From Actinomadura coerulea (lineage in GTDB: Bacteria > Actinomycetota > Actinomycetes > Streptosporangiales > Streptosporangiaceae), in the NCBI RefSeq assembly GCF_014208105.1, contig NZ_JACHMQ010000001.1, positions 2,294,001 to 2,358,000 on the forward strand: a stretch of 64,000 nt of DNA. The letters run 5' to 3'. The position numbers and the translations under genes are program-made. How positions within the stretch are numbered: the first letter of the stretch is position 1; each line of letters begins with the position of its first letter. The notes under the pieces were generated by a model that was not told the origin of the DNA, did not search any database, and saw nothing but the letters and a program-made list of their open reading frames with translations. Positions 8,633-17,185 of this stretch are shown in pieces.

Positions 8633-9789
8633 CGCGCACCTCCCGGGGGCGCTTCGAGGGTGAGCGCGCCGGTGTCCGGCACGGCGGGGTGCGGATGTGC
8701 GGGGTCGTGGCCCGGGGGGGCCGGGGCGTGCAGCGCGGCGGGGGCGCCGAGCTCCAGGGTGTGCTGGCGCGGCCCGTGCCCGGCCGGAAGGCCGGCGAGG
8801 ATCGGGACGCCGAGGGGGCCGAGCCTCGCGGCGAACACCGCGTCGAGCTCGGCGGGGTCGCCGCAGTCCTTCCAGGAGCCGAGCGCGAACCCGGCGGCGC
8901 CGTCGAACCAGCCGGCCTGGAGCAGCTGGACGAGCATCCGGTCGATCCGGTAGGGCGCCTCGGTCACGTCCTCCAGGAAGACGATGCGGCCCGCGGCGGG
9001 CGGCGGGGCGTAGGGGGTGCCGAGCACGGCCGCCAGGAGCGAGAGGGTGCCACCGGTCAGCGGGCCCTCCGCGCGCCCGGGCAGCAGCGTGCGCGTGCCG
9101 GGCAGCACGGCGGGCGCCATGCCCGATGACGTCGCGGCGCCGCCGAACAGGGCGGTGCGCAGCGCCTCCAGGGAGGCGTCCGGCGCCGCCGGGTCGAGAT
9201 CGGCGATCACTCCAGCGGGCATGGGGCCGAAGGACGTCGTGATCCCCAGGCGCGTTCCAAAAGCGCCGTGCAGCGCGGTGATGTCGCTGGACCCGTGCAG
9301 GATCTTCGGCCCGCCGCCGGAGGCGGCGGACGCCTCGGTCGCGGCGCGCAGCGCGTCCCAGTCGAGGCGGTCCAGGACGCGGGTGCCGCCGTAGCCGCCC
9401 CGCGCGCAGACCACCGCGCGGACCCGCGGGTCGCACCAGGCGGCCTGCAGGTCGGCGGCGCGGTCGGCGTCGGTCCCGGCAAGCCGGTGCCAGTCGCCGC
9501 GCACCGGACCCGCGGAACCCAGGTTGACGCGGTCGAGCGCGTGCTTGCCGACCACGACGTCAAGGCCGAGGTCGCGCAGGACGGCGCAGCCCGCCTCCAG
9601 CCGCGCGGGGTCGGCGGGCCCGCTGGGCGCGACCACCGCGACGCGGTCGCCGGGCCGCAGCCTCGCGAACCTGCGGGCCTTCCGCGCGCGCTCCGCGCCG
9701 CCGGGCGTGCCGGCCGCGGGCGCGTCCGGCGACCCGTGGGCCGCCACCGCGCGGGCGCCCCCGCTGTTCAACCCGATCCCTCCTCGCAC
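8629..9789 (-). CDS. LD-carboxypeptidase (peptidase family S66)
   Basis: S66 enzymes remove the terminal D-Ala from murein tetrapeptides during peptidoglycan recycling. This 386-aa protein has the order expected for the family. RPGDRVAVVAPSGP is near residue 45, VVCARGGYGG near 126, the serine nucleophile lies in GSSDITAL (Ser168; the family more often has GYSD), the glutamate is in FLEDVTEAPYRIDRML, and the histidine is in GHGPRQHTLELG. The GTG at 9789 has no obvious ribosome site and the first 40 residues are low-complexity, so the true start may be an internal GTG around residue 15. It is the first gene of a coupled operon. Confidence 0.86.
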   Translation of the reverse strand: MRGGIGLNSGGARAVAAHGSPDAPAAGTPGGAERARKARRFARLRPGDRVAVVAPSGPADPARLEAGCAVLRDLGLDVVVGKHALDRVNLGSAGPVRGDWHRLAGTDADRAADLQAAWCDPRVRAVVCARGGYGGTRVLDRLDWDALRAATEASAASGGGPKILHGSSDITALHGAFGTRLGITTSFGPMPAGVIADLDPAAPDASLEALRTALFGGAATSSGMAPAVLPGTRTLLPGRAEGPLTGGTLSLLAAVLGTPYAPPPAAGRIVFLEDVTEAPYRIDRMLVQLLQAGWFDGAAGFALGSWKDCGDPAELDAVFAARLGPLGVPILAGLPAGHGPRQHTLELGAPAALHAPAPPGHDPAHPHPAVPDTGALTLEAPPGGAR

Positions 9790-9859
9790 CGCGACGGATA
9801 GAGCTTGTCAGGATCCGGACGCCAGTGGAAGGGGCGACCGGTCACGACCCGCCAACAGA

Positions 9860-10654
9860 TCATCGCCCCGTGCCGAGCGCGAGGCCGGCGAGACGCGGCA
9901 GCGTCTCGCCGATCGGCCGGCGCAGCACCGCGTCGGCCAGCCCATCGTACGGCGTCTCCTCCGCGTTGATGATCACCAGGCGGGCGCCGTGGTCGACCGC
10001 CTCCAGGCACAGCCCGGCGGCGGGCTGCACCGTGAGCGAGGTGCCGACGGCCAGGAACAGGTCGCAGGACCGCGCGGCGGCGGTCGCCGCGTCCAGGACG
10101 TCCTGGTCCAGCGCCTGGCCGAAGGAGATCGTCGCGGACTTCTGGATGCCGCCGCACTCGGCGCAGGGCGGGTCGGCCTCCCCCGCCTCGACGCGCGCGA
10201 TGATCTCCGGCATGGGGGTGCGCAGCCCGCAGGCCAGGCACACGGCCTCGCGCGCGGTCCCGTGGATCTCGATGACGGCGCGCTCGGAGGATCCGGCGCG
10301 CTGGTGCAGGCCGTCGATGTTCTGGGTGATCAGGGCGCGCAGCCGTCCGGCCCGCTCCAGCTCGACCAGCGCCGCGTGCGCGGGGTTGGGCTCGGCCTCC
10401 CAGACGGGGTCGTCGCGCCGGGCCCGCCAGGCGCGGCGCCGCACCTCGGGATCGGCGAGGTAGGAGCCGATCGTGGACATCGCCTCGGCCGACGGGTCGC
10501 GCGTCCAGACGCCGTTCGGGCCGCGGAAGTCGGGGATCCCGCTGTCGGTGGAGATGCCGGCGCCGGTGAGCACCGTGATCGCCTCTGCCTCGGGCAGGAG
10601 GCGGGCCAGCGTGATGGGAGCGTCCACCGGACCATGGTAGGACCAGCGCCGCAC
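9860..10654 (-). CDS. NAD-dependent protein deacylase, sirtuin family
   Basis: Sirtuins remove acyl groups from lysines using NAD, releasing nicotinamide and O-acetyl-ADP-ribose. The 264-aa product has GAGISTDSGIPDFRG, the TQNIDGLHQRAG motif with Asn and Asp for NAD, the catalytic histidine in IEIHGTAREAVC, and two CxxC pairs (CLACG and CAECG) for the structural zinc. The late GTSLTVQPAAGL completes the NAD site. GTG 10654 is used here; GTG 10627 would still leave 16 residues before the first motif and is equally plausible. The gene stands alone. Confidence 0.9.
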   Translation of the reverse strand: MRRWSYHGPVDAPITLARLLPEAEAITVLTGAGISTDSGIPDFRGPNGVWTRDPSAEAMSTIGSYLADPEVRRRAWRARRDDPVWEAEPNPAHAALVELERAGRLRALITQNIDGLHQRAGSSERAVIEIHGTAREAVCLACGLRTPMPEIIARVEAGEADPPCAECGGIQKSATISFGQALDQDVLDAATAAARSCDLFLAVGTSLTVQPAAGLCLEAVDHGARLVIINAEETPYDGLADAVLRRPIGETLPRLAGLALGTGR

Positions 10655-10768
10655 CGCGCGTCCCGGTGACGGGACGGCCCGCGCCGGTTAACGGATGGGT
10701 ATCGGGCGGGCCCCTACGGAGGGTCACGGACCGCCCGGCCCTCAAAAGGTGACAAACTTGGCCCGGTT

Positions 10769-11734
10769 ATGAGGTCGACGCCGCACATCCTGGTGATCAA
10801 CGGCACCAAGGTCCACCGCCCGGTGTTCATCCTGGGCGCGCCGCACTCGGGTGCGGAGCTGCTGGCGCGCGCGGTCAAGCGCTCCCCCGGCTTCCACCTG
10901 ACCACCGGCCGGCCGGACGTCCTGCGCGTCACCTACGCCTTCGCCCGGCAGCCCTCGATCGCCGAGCGCGGGGAGGGCGCCGCCCGCGTGCTGCGGGACG
11001 CCTACGCGCAGGCGTGGCAGGTGTCGGCGCGGGCGTGCGGGGAGTGCCCGGACGAGTGCCGCGAGATGGGCGGGCTGCCGCCGCGCCCGCCCGGCCGGCC
11101 GGAGGGGCCCGCCCCCGCCGCCGAACCGCCCGGCCCGTGCGTGGGAGCGCAGGGGCTCGCCCGCTACGCCGACGCCTCCCCCGACCTGATCTACAGCGCC
11201 GACGTGCTGCTGGACGCCTTCCCCGACGCCCAGCTCGTCCAGGTGATCCGGGACGGCCGGGACGTGGTCGCCGACATGCTCGGCGACGAGCGCTGCCTGG
11301 CCTGGTTCAAGCCGGGCCTGGCCAACCTCGACACGGTGTTCCCCAACCCGTTCTTCGGCGTCGAGGACCACACGGACCGGAGCCGGTGGCCGCGCGCGGC
11401 GGCCGCCGTGAAGTGCGCCCTGCGGTGGCGGGGGTCGGTGCGGCTGAGCGCGAGGCTCCGCCTCCAGGTCCCCGAGGAGCAGCTGGCCACGGTCCGCTAC
11501 GAGGAGCTGGTCGCCCGGCCGCGCCGCGTCGGCGCCGAGCTGGCGGAGTACCTGGACGCGCCGCTGTCGAAGTCGGCGCTGTCGGGACTGGTGCGCGCCG
11601 GGGCGCGGGACGCCGCCGAACCGGGCGTCGGGGTGTGGCGCGAGCGCCTCACCCCGCGGCAGGCCGCCCAGGTCGAGAAGGTCGCGGGCACCGAGCTGCG
11701 GCGGCTCGGCTACCCGCTCGGCTCCGAGGACTGA
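10769..11734 (+). CDS. Sulfotransferase-like P-loop protein
   Basis: This 321-aa protein has the layout of PAPS-dependent sulfotransferases. A 5'-phosphosulfate-binding-like loop follows the first strand (VFILGAPHSGAELLARAV), and the 3'-phosphate motif is VIRDGRDVVADML. RYEELVARPRRV is the typical C-terminal anchor. The insertion around residues 90-125 is unusual: it carries a cysteine cluster (CGECPDECREMGG) and a Pro/Gly-rich stretch, perhaps a metal-binding lid. The acceptor is unknown. The only purine-rich SD-like run (AAAAGG) lies about 20 nt before the ATG, farther than normal. The gene converges on the ABC exporter with a 7-nt gap. Confidence 0.75.
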   Translation: MRSTPHILVINGTKVHRPVFILGAPHSGAELLARAVKRSPGFHLTTGRPDVLRVTYAFARQPSIAERGEGAARVLRDAYAQAWQVSARACGECPDECREMGGLPPRPPGRPEGPAPAAEPPGPCVGAQGLARYADASPDLIYSADVLLDAFPDAQLVQVIRDGRDVVADMLGDERCLAWFKPGLANLDTVFPNPFFGVEDHTDRSRWPRAAAAVKCALRWRGSVRLSARLRLQVPEEQLATVRYEELVARPRRVGAELAEYLDAPLSKSALSGLVRAGARDAAEPGVGVWRERLTPRQAAQVEKVAGTELRRLGYPLGSED

Positions 11735-11741
11735 GCGGCCG

Positions 11742-13703
11742 CTACTCGGCGCCCAGCGGCTCGGCCCGCCGCTCCTCCTCGGGGCCCGGTCCGCGCTGGT
11801 GCGAGAACTGCGTGCGGTAGAGCTCGGCGTACAGGCCGCCCTCCAGCAGCAGCTCCTCGTGCCGGCCGCGCTCGGCGACCCGGCCGCCCTCGACCACCAG
11901 GATCTGGTCGGCCTCCCGGATCGTGGACAGCCGGTGCGCGATCACCAGTGACGTCCGGCCGGCGAGGGCGGTGCGCAGGGCCCGCTGGACGGCCGCCTCG
12001 GACTCGGAGTCCAGGTGGGCGGTCGCCTCGTCCAGCACGACCACCGCCGGGGCCTTGAGCAGCAGCCGGGCGATCGCGAGCCGCTGCTTCTCCCCGCCCG
12101 ACAGCCGGTAGCCGCGGTCGCCGACGACGGTGTCCAGGCCTTCGGGCATCTCGGCGACGAGGCCGCCGATGTGCGCGGCCTCCAGCGCGGCGAGGATCTC
12201 CTCGTCGGTGGCGTCCGGGCGGGCGTAGCGCATGTTCTCGCGGATCGAGTCGTGGAACAGGTGCGCGTCCTGGCTGACGACGCCGATCTCGGCGCGCAGC
12301 GACTCGAGCGTGACGTCGCGGACGTCGACGCCGCCGATGCGGACCGCGCCGGCGGACACGTCGTACAGCCGCGACACCAGATGCGTGATCGTCGACTTGC
12401 CCGCGCCGGACGGCCCCACGAGCGCGACCAGCTGCCCCGGCGCGGCGGTGAAGTCGACGTCGTGCAGCACCTCCCGGCCGGGCGCGGTGTCGGTGCGGGC
12501 GATCGACTCCAGCGAGGCGAGCGAGACCTCGTCCGCCGCCGGGTAGGCGAACCGGACGTGGTCGAACTCGATCGACGGCGCCTTCGAGGGCGCCGAGCCC
12601 GAGCCGTTGCCGGACGGCGCGCGGGCCTCGGTCAGCTCCCGGGCGCCCTCGCGGTCGCGGACCAGCGGCTTCAGGTCGAGCACCTCGAACACGCGGTCGA
12701 AGCTGACGAGCGCGGTCATCACGTCCACGTGCACGTTGGACAGCGCGGTCAGCGGCCCGTACATCCGGGTCAGCAGGGTGGCGAGCGCGACGAGCGTGCC
12801 GAGCTGGAAGCTGCCGTCCACCACCAGGTAGCCGCCGACGCCGTAGACCATGGCGGTGGCCAGCGCGGCCACCAGGGTCAGCGCGGTGAAGAAGACCCGA
12901 CCGTACATGGCGGCGACGACGCCGACGTCGCGGACGCGGGCGGCGCGGCCGGAGAAGTTCTCCTCCTCCTCGGCCGGACGCCCGTAGAGCTTGGCGAGCA
13001 TGGCCCCGGCGACGTTGAACCGCTCGGTCATCAGCGAGCCCATCTCGGCGTCCAGCACCATCTGCTCGCGGCTGACCCGCTGCAGCCGCTTGCCGACCCA
13101 CTTGGCCGGCAGGATGAAGATCGGGAGCAGCAGCAGCGCGATCAGCGTGACCTGCCAGGACAGGATGAGCATCGTCACCAGCACCAGGACCAGGCTGATC
13201 ACGTTGGACACCACCGACGACAGGGTGGTGGTGAGGGCGCGCTGCGCGCCGATGACGTCGTTGTTGAGGCGGCTGACGAGCGAGCCCGTCTGCGCCCGCA
13301 TGAAGAACGCGACGGGCTGCCGCTGGACGTGCGCGAACACCTGGCTGCGCAGGTCGTAGATGAGCCCCTCGCCGATGCGCGCCGAGTACCAGCGTTGCGC
13401 GAGGCCGAGCACGGCCTCCACCAGGGCGAGCCCGGCGACGGCGGCGGCGAGCCAGAGCACCACGCCCGACCGGCCCGGCACGATGCCGCGGTCGATGATC
13501 CCCTTGAGCAGGAGCGGGTTGGCGACGACGATCAGCGCGGCCAGCGAGTTCAGGGTGAGGAACACCACCAGCTCGCGGACGTAGGGCCGGGCGTAGCCCG
13601 CGATCCGCCCCACGGTGCCGGGCGCCAGTTTCTGCCGGGTGACGGAGCTGTCCTTGCGGAAGGACGCCATCACCTGCCAGCCGTTGCCCGGCATTCCCGG
13701 CAT
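11742..13703 (-). CDS. ABC exporter, fused permease and ATPase
   Basis: This is a half-transporter of 653 aa that would dimerise in the inner membrane to export lipids, drugs or peptides. Six hydrophobic helices span about residues 40-330. The nucleotide-binding domain has Walker A GPSGAGKST (430-438), the signature LSGGE (534-538), Walker B VVVLDEAT and the switch IAHRLST. A linker rich in Gly and Ser (365-375) joins the domains. ATG 13703 has GGAGG upstream; a longer frame to 13841 is open but its extension is not family-like. Substrate not inferable. Confidence 0.9.
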   Translation of the reverse strand: MPGMPGNGWQVMASFRKDSSVTRQKLAPGTVGRIAGYARPYVRELVVFLTLNSLAALIVVANPLLLKGIIDRGIVPGRSGVVLWLAAAVAGLALVEAVLGLAQRWYSARIGEGLIYDLRSQVFAHVQRQPVAFFMRAQTGSLVSRLNNDVIGAQRALTTTLSSVVSNVISLVLVLVTMLILSWQVTLIALLLLPIFILPAKWVGKRLQRVSREQMVLDAEMGSLMTERFNVAGAMLAKLYGRPAEEEENFSGRAARVRDVGVVAAMYGRVFFTALTLVAALATAMVYGVGGYLVVDGSFQLGTLVALATLLTRMYGPLTALSNVHVDVMTALVSFDRVFEVLDLKPLVRDREGARELTEARAPSGNGSGSAPSKAPSIEFDHVRFAYPAADEVSLASLESIARTDTAPGREVLHDVDFTAAPGQLVALVGPSGAGKSTITHLVSRLYDVSAGAVRIGGVDVRDVTLESLRAEIGVVSQDAHLFHDSIRENMRYARPDATDEEILAALEAAHIGGLVAEMPEGLDTVVGDRGYRLSGGEKQRLAIARLLLKAPAVVVLDEATAHLDSESEAAVQRALRTALAGRTSLVIAHRLSTIREADQILVVEGGRVAERGRHEELLLEGGLYAELYRTQFSHQRGPGPEEERRAEPLGAE

Positions 13704-13733
13704 ACCCACGAGCGCCTCCGGTAGAGCGTCGAC

Positions 13734-13757
13734 GTAACCACGTACGTAATCAAGTAA
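13734..13757 (-). promoter_or_regulatory. GTAA/TTAC repeats upstream of the ABC exporter
   Basis: GTAA is found at 13734, 13746 and 13754 around the self-complementary ACGTACGT (13740-13747), in one of the few AT-containing stretches here, 31-54 nt upstream of the exporter start. It may hold a promoter or a MarR/TetR-type site. Visible only as repeats; no regulator gene is adjacent. Confidence 0.25.
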
Positions 13758-13901
13758 GCATCTCAGTATCCGCCGTGGCCAACGCGCGCCCGCCCGCCCG
13801 TCTTCCCGGCTCCGCTCACGGCGTAACACGCCTCTGGACAAGCCGCCCCGCGGGTGTAACCGTGATCTCCACTTCCCGGCTCACACCCCCCAGGAGCCCC
13901 G

Positions 13902-15833
13902 ATGAGACGACGCCTCACCGGCGGCGCCGGCGTGATCACCCTCACCGCCGCGCTCGCCGCCAGCACCACCGCGCTGCCCGCCGCGGCGGCCGGACCCACC
14001 AGGTCCGCGCCCCGGCCACCGGGCGCCCACCAGGTCACGGTCCGGGACGGGGAGACGCAGCCGGTGTTCTCCCGCGCCGACGCCGTCACCCAGACCGTGA
14101 ACATCGAGACCACGGCCGACAGCGACCGCGACGGCGTGCGGGACCGCGTGCAACTGCGGATCATGCGCCCGAAGGAGACCGACGCCGCCGGCCTGAGGGT
14201 CCCGACGATCCTGGAGGCGAGCCCGTACTGGGCCGGGATCAACGACGTCCCGAACCACCCGGTCGACGTCGGCGACGCCGCGGCGCGCTCCCTCACCGGC
14301 ACGCGGCGCGACCTGGCCGAGGTCTTCCCCGGCTACTACGACAACTACTTCCTGCCGCGCGGCTACGCCGTCGCCGACCTGGACAGCATCGGGACGGGCG
14401 GCTCGACCGGCTGCCCGACCTCCGGTGACCGCAGCGAGCAGGCGGGCGCGAAGGCCGCCGTGGACTGGCTGAACGGGCGGGCCCGGGGATGGTCGCCGGA
14501 CGGCTCGCCGGTGAGGGCGACCTGGTCCACCGGGAACGTCGGCATGATCGGCCAGTCCTACAACGGGACGCTGCCGAACATGGCCGCCACCACCGGGGTC
14601 GAGGGCCTCAAGGCGATCGTCCCGATCGCGGGCATCTCCAGCTGGTACGACTACTACCGCGCGGGCGGGGGCGTGGTCGCGCCCGGCGGATACCAGGGCG
14701 AGGACCTGGACGTCCTGGCCAAGGCCGTGCTGACCCGCCGGGACCCGGGGGTCTGCGCGAAGGTCATCGAGGACATCGAGGCCGCCCAGGACCGCGAGAC
14801 CGGCGACTACTCCGAGGTGTGGGCCCAGCGCGACTACGTCGGGCAGGCGCGGAGGGTGCGGGCCGCCGTGATGGTGGTGCACGGGCTCAACGACTGGAAC
14901 GTCAAGACCAAGAACTCCGTGCAGTGGTGGAACGCGCTGCAGGAAGCGGGCGTGCCGCGCAAACTGTGGCTCCACCAGGGCAACCACTCGACGCCGTTCC
15001 GCTGGCGGGTCGAGGAGTGGCTGCGCCAGACGCTGCACTGGTTCGACCGCTACCTGTACGGCGTCCGCAACGGGATCGAGCGCGAGCCTCGCGTCGACGT
15101 GCAGCACGCGGACGGGACGTGGGAGACGGCGAGGGACTGGCCCGTCCCCGGCACCCGCACCGTCCCCGTCAGCCTCAACGCCGGCCCGTCCGGGCAGCCG
15201 GGCGCCCTCGGCCTCGCCCCCCGGCCCGGCGCGGCGCAGCCGTTCACGGACGCGGGCAAGACCCGGACGGCCGAGGAGCTCCTCTCGAACCAGGACCAGG
15301 CCGACCCGAACCGGCTCGCCTACCTGACCGGTCCGCTCGCGAAGCCCGTCAGGATCGACGGCATCCCCTCGATGTCGCTGCGTGCCTCGCTCGACGGCCG
15401 CTCGCCGTACCTGACGGCGCTGCTGGTCGACTACGGGACCGACACGCGTCCCACGGGCGCGCGGGTCGGCACCGGCGAGGAGGTCTGCTACGGCCAGAGC
15501 GTGCCGGGCGACTCCGGCTGCACGATCCGGCAGGCGCTGCACACCGCGACGGCCCCCTACAAGATCATCACGAGAGGGTGGCTGGACGCGCGGAACCGGC
15601 ACGACCTCGCCCGGACCGAGCCGATCGAGGCGGGCCGGACCTACGCGTTCCGCTGGGACCTCGAACCGACCGACTACACGGTGAAGGCGGGCCACCGGCT
15701 CGGCGTGATCCTGCTGTCGACCGACCACGACTACACGCTCCGCCACCCGGCGGGGACGAGGGTCGCGGTGCGGCCGGGCGTCAGCAGGGTGCTGCTGCCG
15801 CTGGCGCGGGGCGGCCGGGAGTCGCTCGGGTAG
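13902..15833 (+). CDS. Secreted Xaa-Pro dipeptidyl-peptidase, family S15
   Basis: This 643-aa exported serine peptidase has a Sec-type signal (MRRRL, a hydrophobic core, then LPAAAAG at about residue 31). The alpha/beta-hydrolase domain carries the nucleophile in GQSYNG (Ser219), Asp331 in HGLNDWNV and His362 in GNHSTP, the S15 triad. A C-terminal jelly-roll domain of the CocE/PepX type follows (about 390-640). It should release X-Pro dipeptides from peptides outside the cell, or act as an acyl esterase. CAGGAG lies about 5 nt before the ATG. It is monocistronic and ends at a strong hairpin. Confidence 0.9.
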   Translation: MRRRLTGGAGVITLTAALAASTTALPAAAAGPTRSAPRPPGAHQVTVRDGETQPVFSRADAVTQTVNIETTADSDRDGVRDRVQLRIMRPKETDAAGLRVPTILEASPYWAGINDVPNHPVDVGDAAARSLTGTRRDLAEVFPGYYDNYFLPRGYAVADLDSIGTGGSTGCPTSGDRSEQAGAKAAVDWLNGRARGWSPDGSPVRATWSTGNVGMIGQSYNGTLPNMAATTGVEGLKAIVPIAGISSWYDYYRAGGGVVAPGGYQGEDLDVLAKAVLTRRDPGVCAKVIEDIEAAQDRETGDYSEVWAQRDYVGQARRVRAAVMVVHGLNDWNVKTKNSVQWWNALQEAGVPRKLWLHQGNHSTPFRWRVEEWLRQTLHWFDRYLYGVRNGIEREPRVDVQHADGTWETARDWPVPGTRTVPVSLNAGPSGQPGALGLAPRPGAAQPFTDAGKTRTAEELLSNQDQADPNRLAYLTGPLAKPVRIDGIPSMSLRASLDGRSPYLTALLVDYGTDTRPTGARVGTGEEVCYGQSVPGDSGCTIRQALHTATAPYKIITRGWLDARNRHDLARTEPIEAGRTYAFRWDLEPTDYTVKAGHRLGVILLSTDHDYTLRHPAGTRVAVRPGVSRVLLPLARGGRESLG

Positions 15834-15840
15834 CGCGGCG

Positions 15841-15882
15841 CGGCGGGCCGGGGGCGAGGGGCGCCTCGCCCCCGGCCCGCCG
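15841..15882. terminator. Strong bidirectional terminator hairpin
   Basis: A perfect 19-bp stem (15841-15859 with 15864-15882) closes on the 4-nt loop GGCG, between the stops of the converging S15 peptidase and enoyl-CoA hydratase genes. This is the clearest hairpin in the first third of the window. Confidence 0.75.
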
Positions 15883-15884
15883 GC

Positions 15885-16712
15885 TCACGAGCCGAAGACC
15901 TCGCGGAGGCGGCCGATCTGCTCGCGGCGCTCGGCGGCGCACTGCTCGTCGAGGGTGTTCTCCGCGGCCTGCCACAGCAGGCGCTTGGTGGCCGCGGCCG
16001 CGCCCGGGTTCACCGCGAGCAGGGCGTCCGCCAGGTCGCGGACGGCGGCGTCCAGGCCGTCGCGCGGGACGAGAATCTCGGCGAGGCCGATCCGGGCCGC
16101 CTCGTCGGCGAGGACCGTCCGGGCGGTGAGGCACAGCTCCAGGGCGCGCCCGACGCCCACGATCTCGACCAGCGGCTTGGTGCCGGTCAGGTCGGGGACG
16201 AGCCCGAGCGCGGGCTCCTTCATGCAGAACTTGGCGTCCTCGGCGACCACGCGGATGTCGCAGGCCAGCGCGAGCTGGAAGCCGGCGCCGATGGCGTGGC
16301 CGTGCACCGAGGCGACGGAGACGATGTCGGGGCGCCGCAGCCAGGTGTAGCCCTCCTGCAGCTCGGCGATGAAGCGGTCGGTGCCCTCGGCGTCGGAGCC
16401 GTCGGTGAACCCCTCGCCGCCTCCGCCGCCGGAGAACATGCCGAGGTCGATGCCCGCCGAGAACGAGGGGCCCTCGCCCCGAAGGACGACGACGCGCACG
16501 TCCGCGGGAAGGGAGCGCCCGATCGCGGCGAGCCCGCGCCAGGTCGCGAACGTCATGGCGTTGCGCCGCTCGGGCCGGTTCAGGGTGACGGTCGCGACCG
16601 CGCCGGCCACGTCCAGCCGCAGGCCCGCCTCGTCGAGGCCGGGCGGGGCGGACTCCGCCGCCTCCGGCACCGTGGCCGTTTCCGGCCTGCCGGCCGTGGT
16701 CGCGTCCCCCAT
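15885..16712 (-). CDS. Enoyl-CoA hydratase/isomerase family protein
   Basis: This 275-aa crotonase-fold protein hydrates or isomerises enoyl-CoA thioesters. The oxyanion-hole loops are FSAGIDLGMF (85-93) and HGHAIGAGF (137-145). Aligned with rat mitochondrial hydratase, the second catalytic glutamate is kept (Glu166 in KEPALGL) but the first is glutamine (Gln146 in GAGFQLALACD). Classical hydratase activity is therefore uncertain; a dienoyl-CoA isomerase-like or other crotonase reaction is possible. A glycine-rich insertion (94-101) is also unusual. The first 30 residues are a disordered tail. It stands alone, behind a possible TetR-type operator. Confidence 0.87.
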   Translation of the reverse strand: MGDATTAGRPETATVPEAAESAPPGLDEAGLRLDVAGAVATVTLNRPERRNAMTFATWRGLAAIGRSLPADVRVVVLRGEGPSFSAGIDLGMFSGGGGGEGFTDGSDAEGTDRFIAELQEGYTWLRRPDIVSVASVHGHAIGAGFQLALACDIRVVAEDAKFCMKEPALGLVPDLTGTKPLVEIVGVGRALELCLTARTVLADEAARIGLAEILVPRDGLDAAVRDLADALLAVNPGAAAATKRLLWQAAENTLDEQCAAERREQIGRLREVFGS

Positions 16713-16786
16713 GGGTCATCCCTTCGATGAGCGTTCGGGTTTCGTCCCGCCGTCCACGGGGCGGGACCCGCACCTGTCCGTCGCCG

Positions 16787-16807
16787 CGACCGAACCTTAC
16801 TCGGTCG
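16787..16807 (-). promoter_or_regulatory. CGACCGA/TCGGTCG inverted repeat upstream of echA-like gene
   Basis: Perfect 7-nt arms flank a 7-nt spacer that includes CTTAC. It lies 75 nt upstream of the enoyl-CoA hydratase start and 50 nt downstream of the small HTH gene. The spacing suits a TetR-family fatty-acid regulator operator, although a hairpin ending the HTH transcript is an alternative. Confidence 0.4.
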
Positions 16808-16856
16808 GTCGCGGCGCCGGGTCAGGCGGTGCGCTCATCCGGGGGCCGGTGTCCGG

Positions 16857-17069
16857 TCAGGACTTCTTGCCCCGGGTCGCGCCACCGCGACCGCGCAGGT
16901 TGACGCCGGACTCGGTCAGAATCCGGTGGATGAAACCGTACGAGCGGCCGGTGGCGGCTGCCAGGGCGCGGATGCTCTCGCCGGAGTCGTACCTCTTCTT
17001 CAGGTCCGCCGCCAGCTTGTCGCGCTCGGCACCGGTCACGCGGGTGCCCTTCTTCAGGGTCTCGGCCAC
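16857..17069 (-). CDS. Small actinobacterial helix-turn-helix protein
   Basis: This basic 70-aa protein matches a short, highly conserved actinomycete HTH family. The N-terminus is AETLKKGTRVTGAERDKLA, then a helix-turn-helix (SIRALAAATGRSYGFIHRIL, about 33-52), ending in a GRGGATRGKKS tail. It is probably a DNA-binding protein; its targets are not known to me. The GTG at 17069 has GGGAGG 5 nt upstream and is preferred to the longer open frame to 17117. It lies just downstream of the ABC-F gene on the same strand. Confidence 0.85.
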   Translation of the reverse strand: MAETLKKGTRVTGAERDKLAADLKKRYDSGESIRALAAATGRSYGFIHRILTESGVNLRGRGGATRGKKS

Positions 17070-17185
17070 GAGTACCTCCCGTAGTGATGTGGTGACCGCT
17101 GCGTTATCCCCCGCCATGATCAGTCATTCCCGCCGGTTCGGCTACCCACTCGGCCAGAAAAGATCTGCGGAAGTCACTCCGCAGG

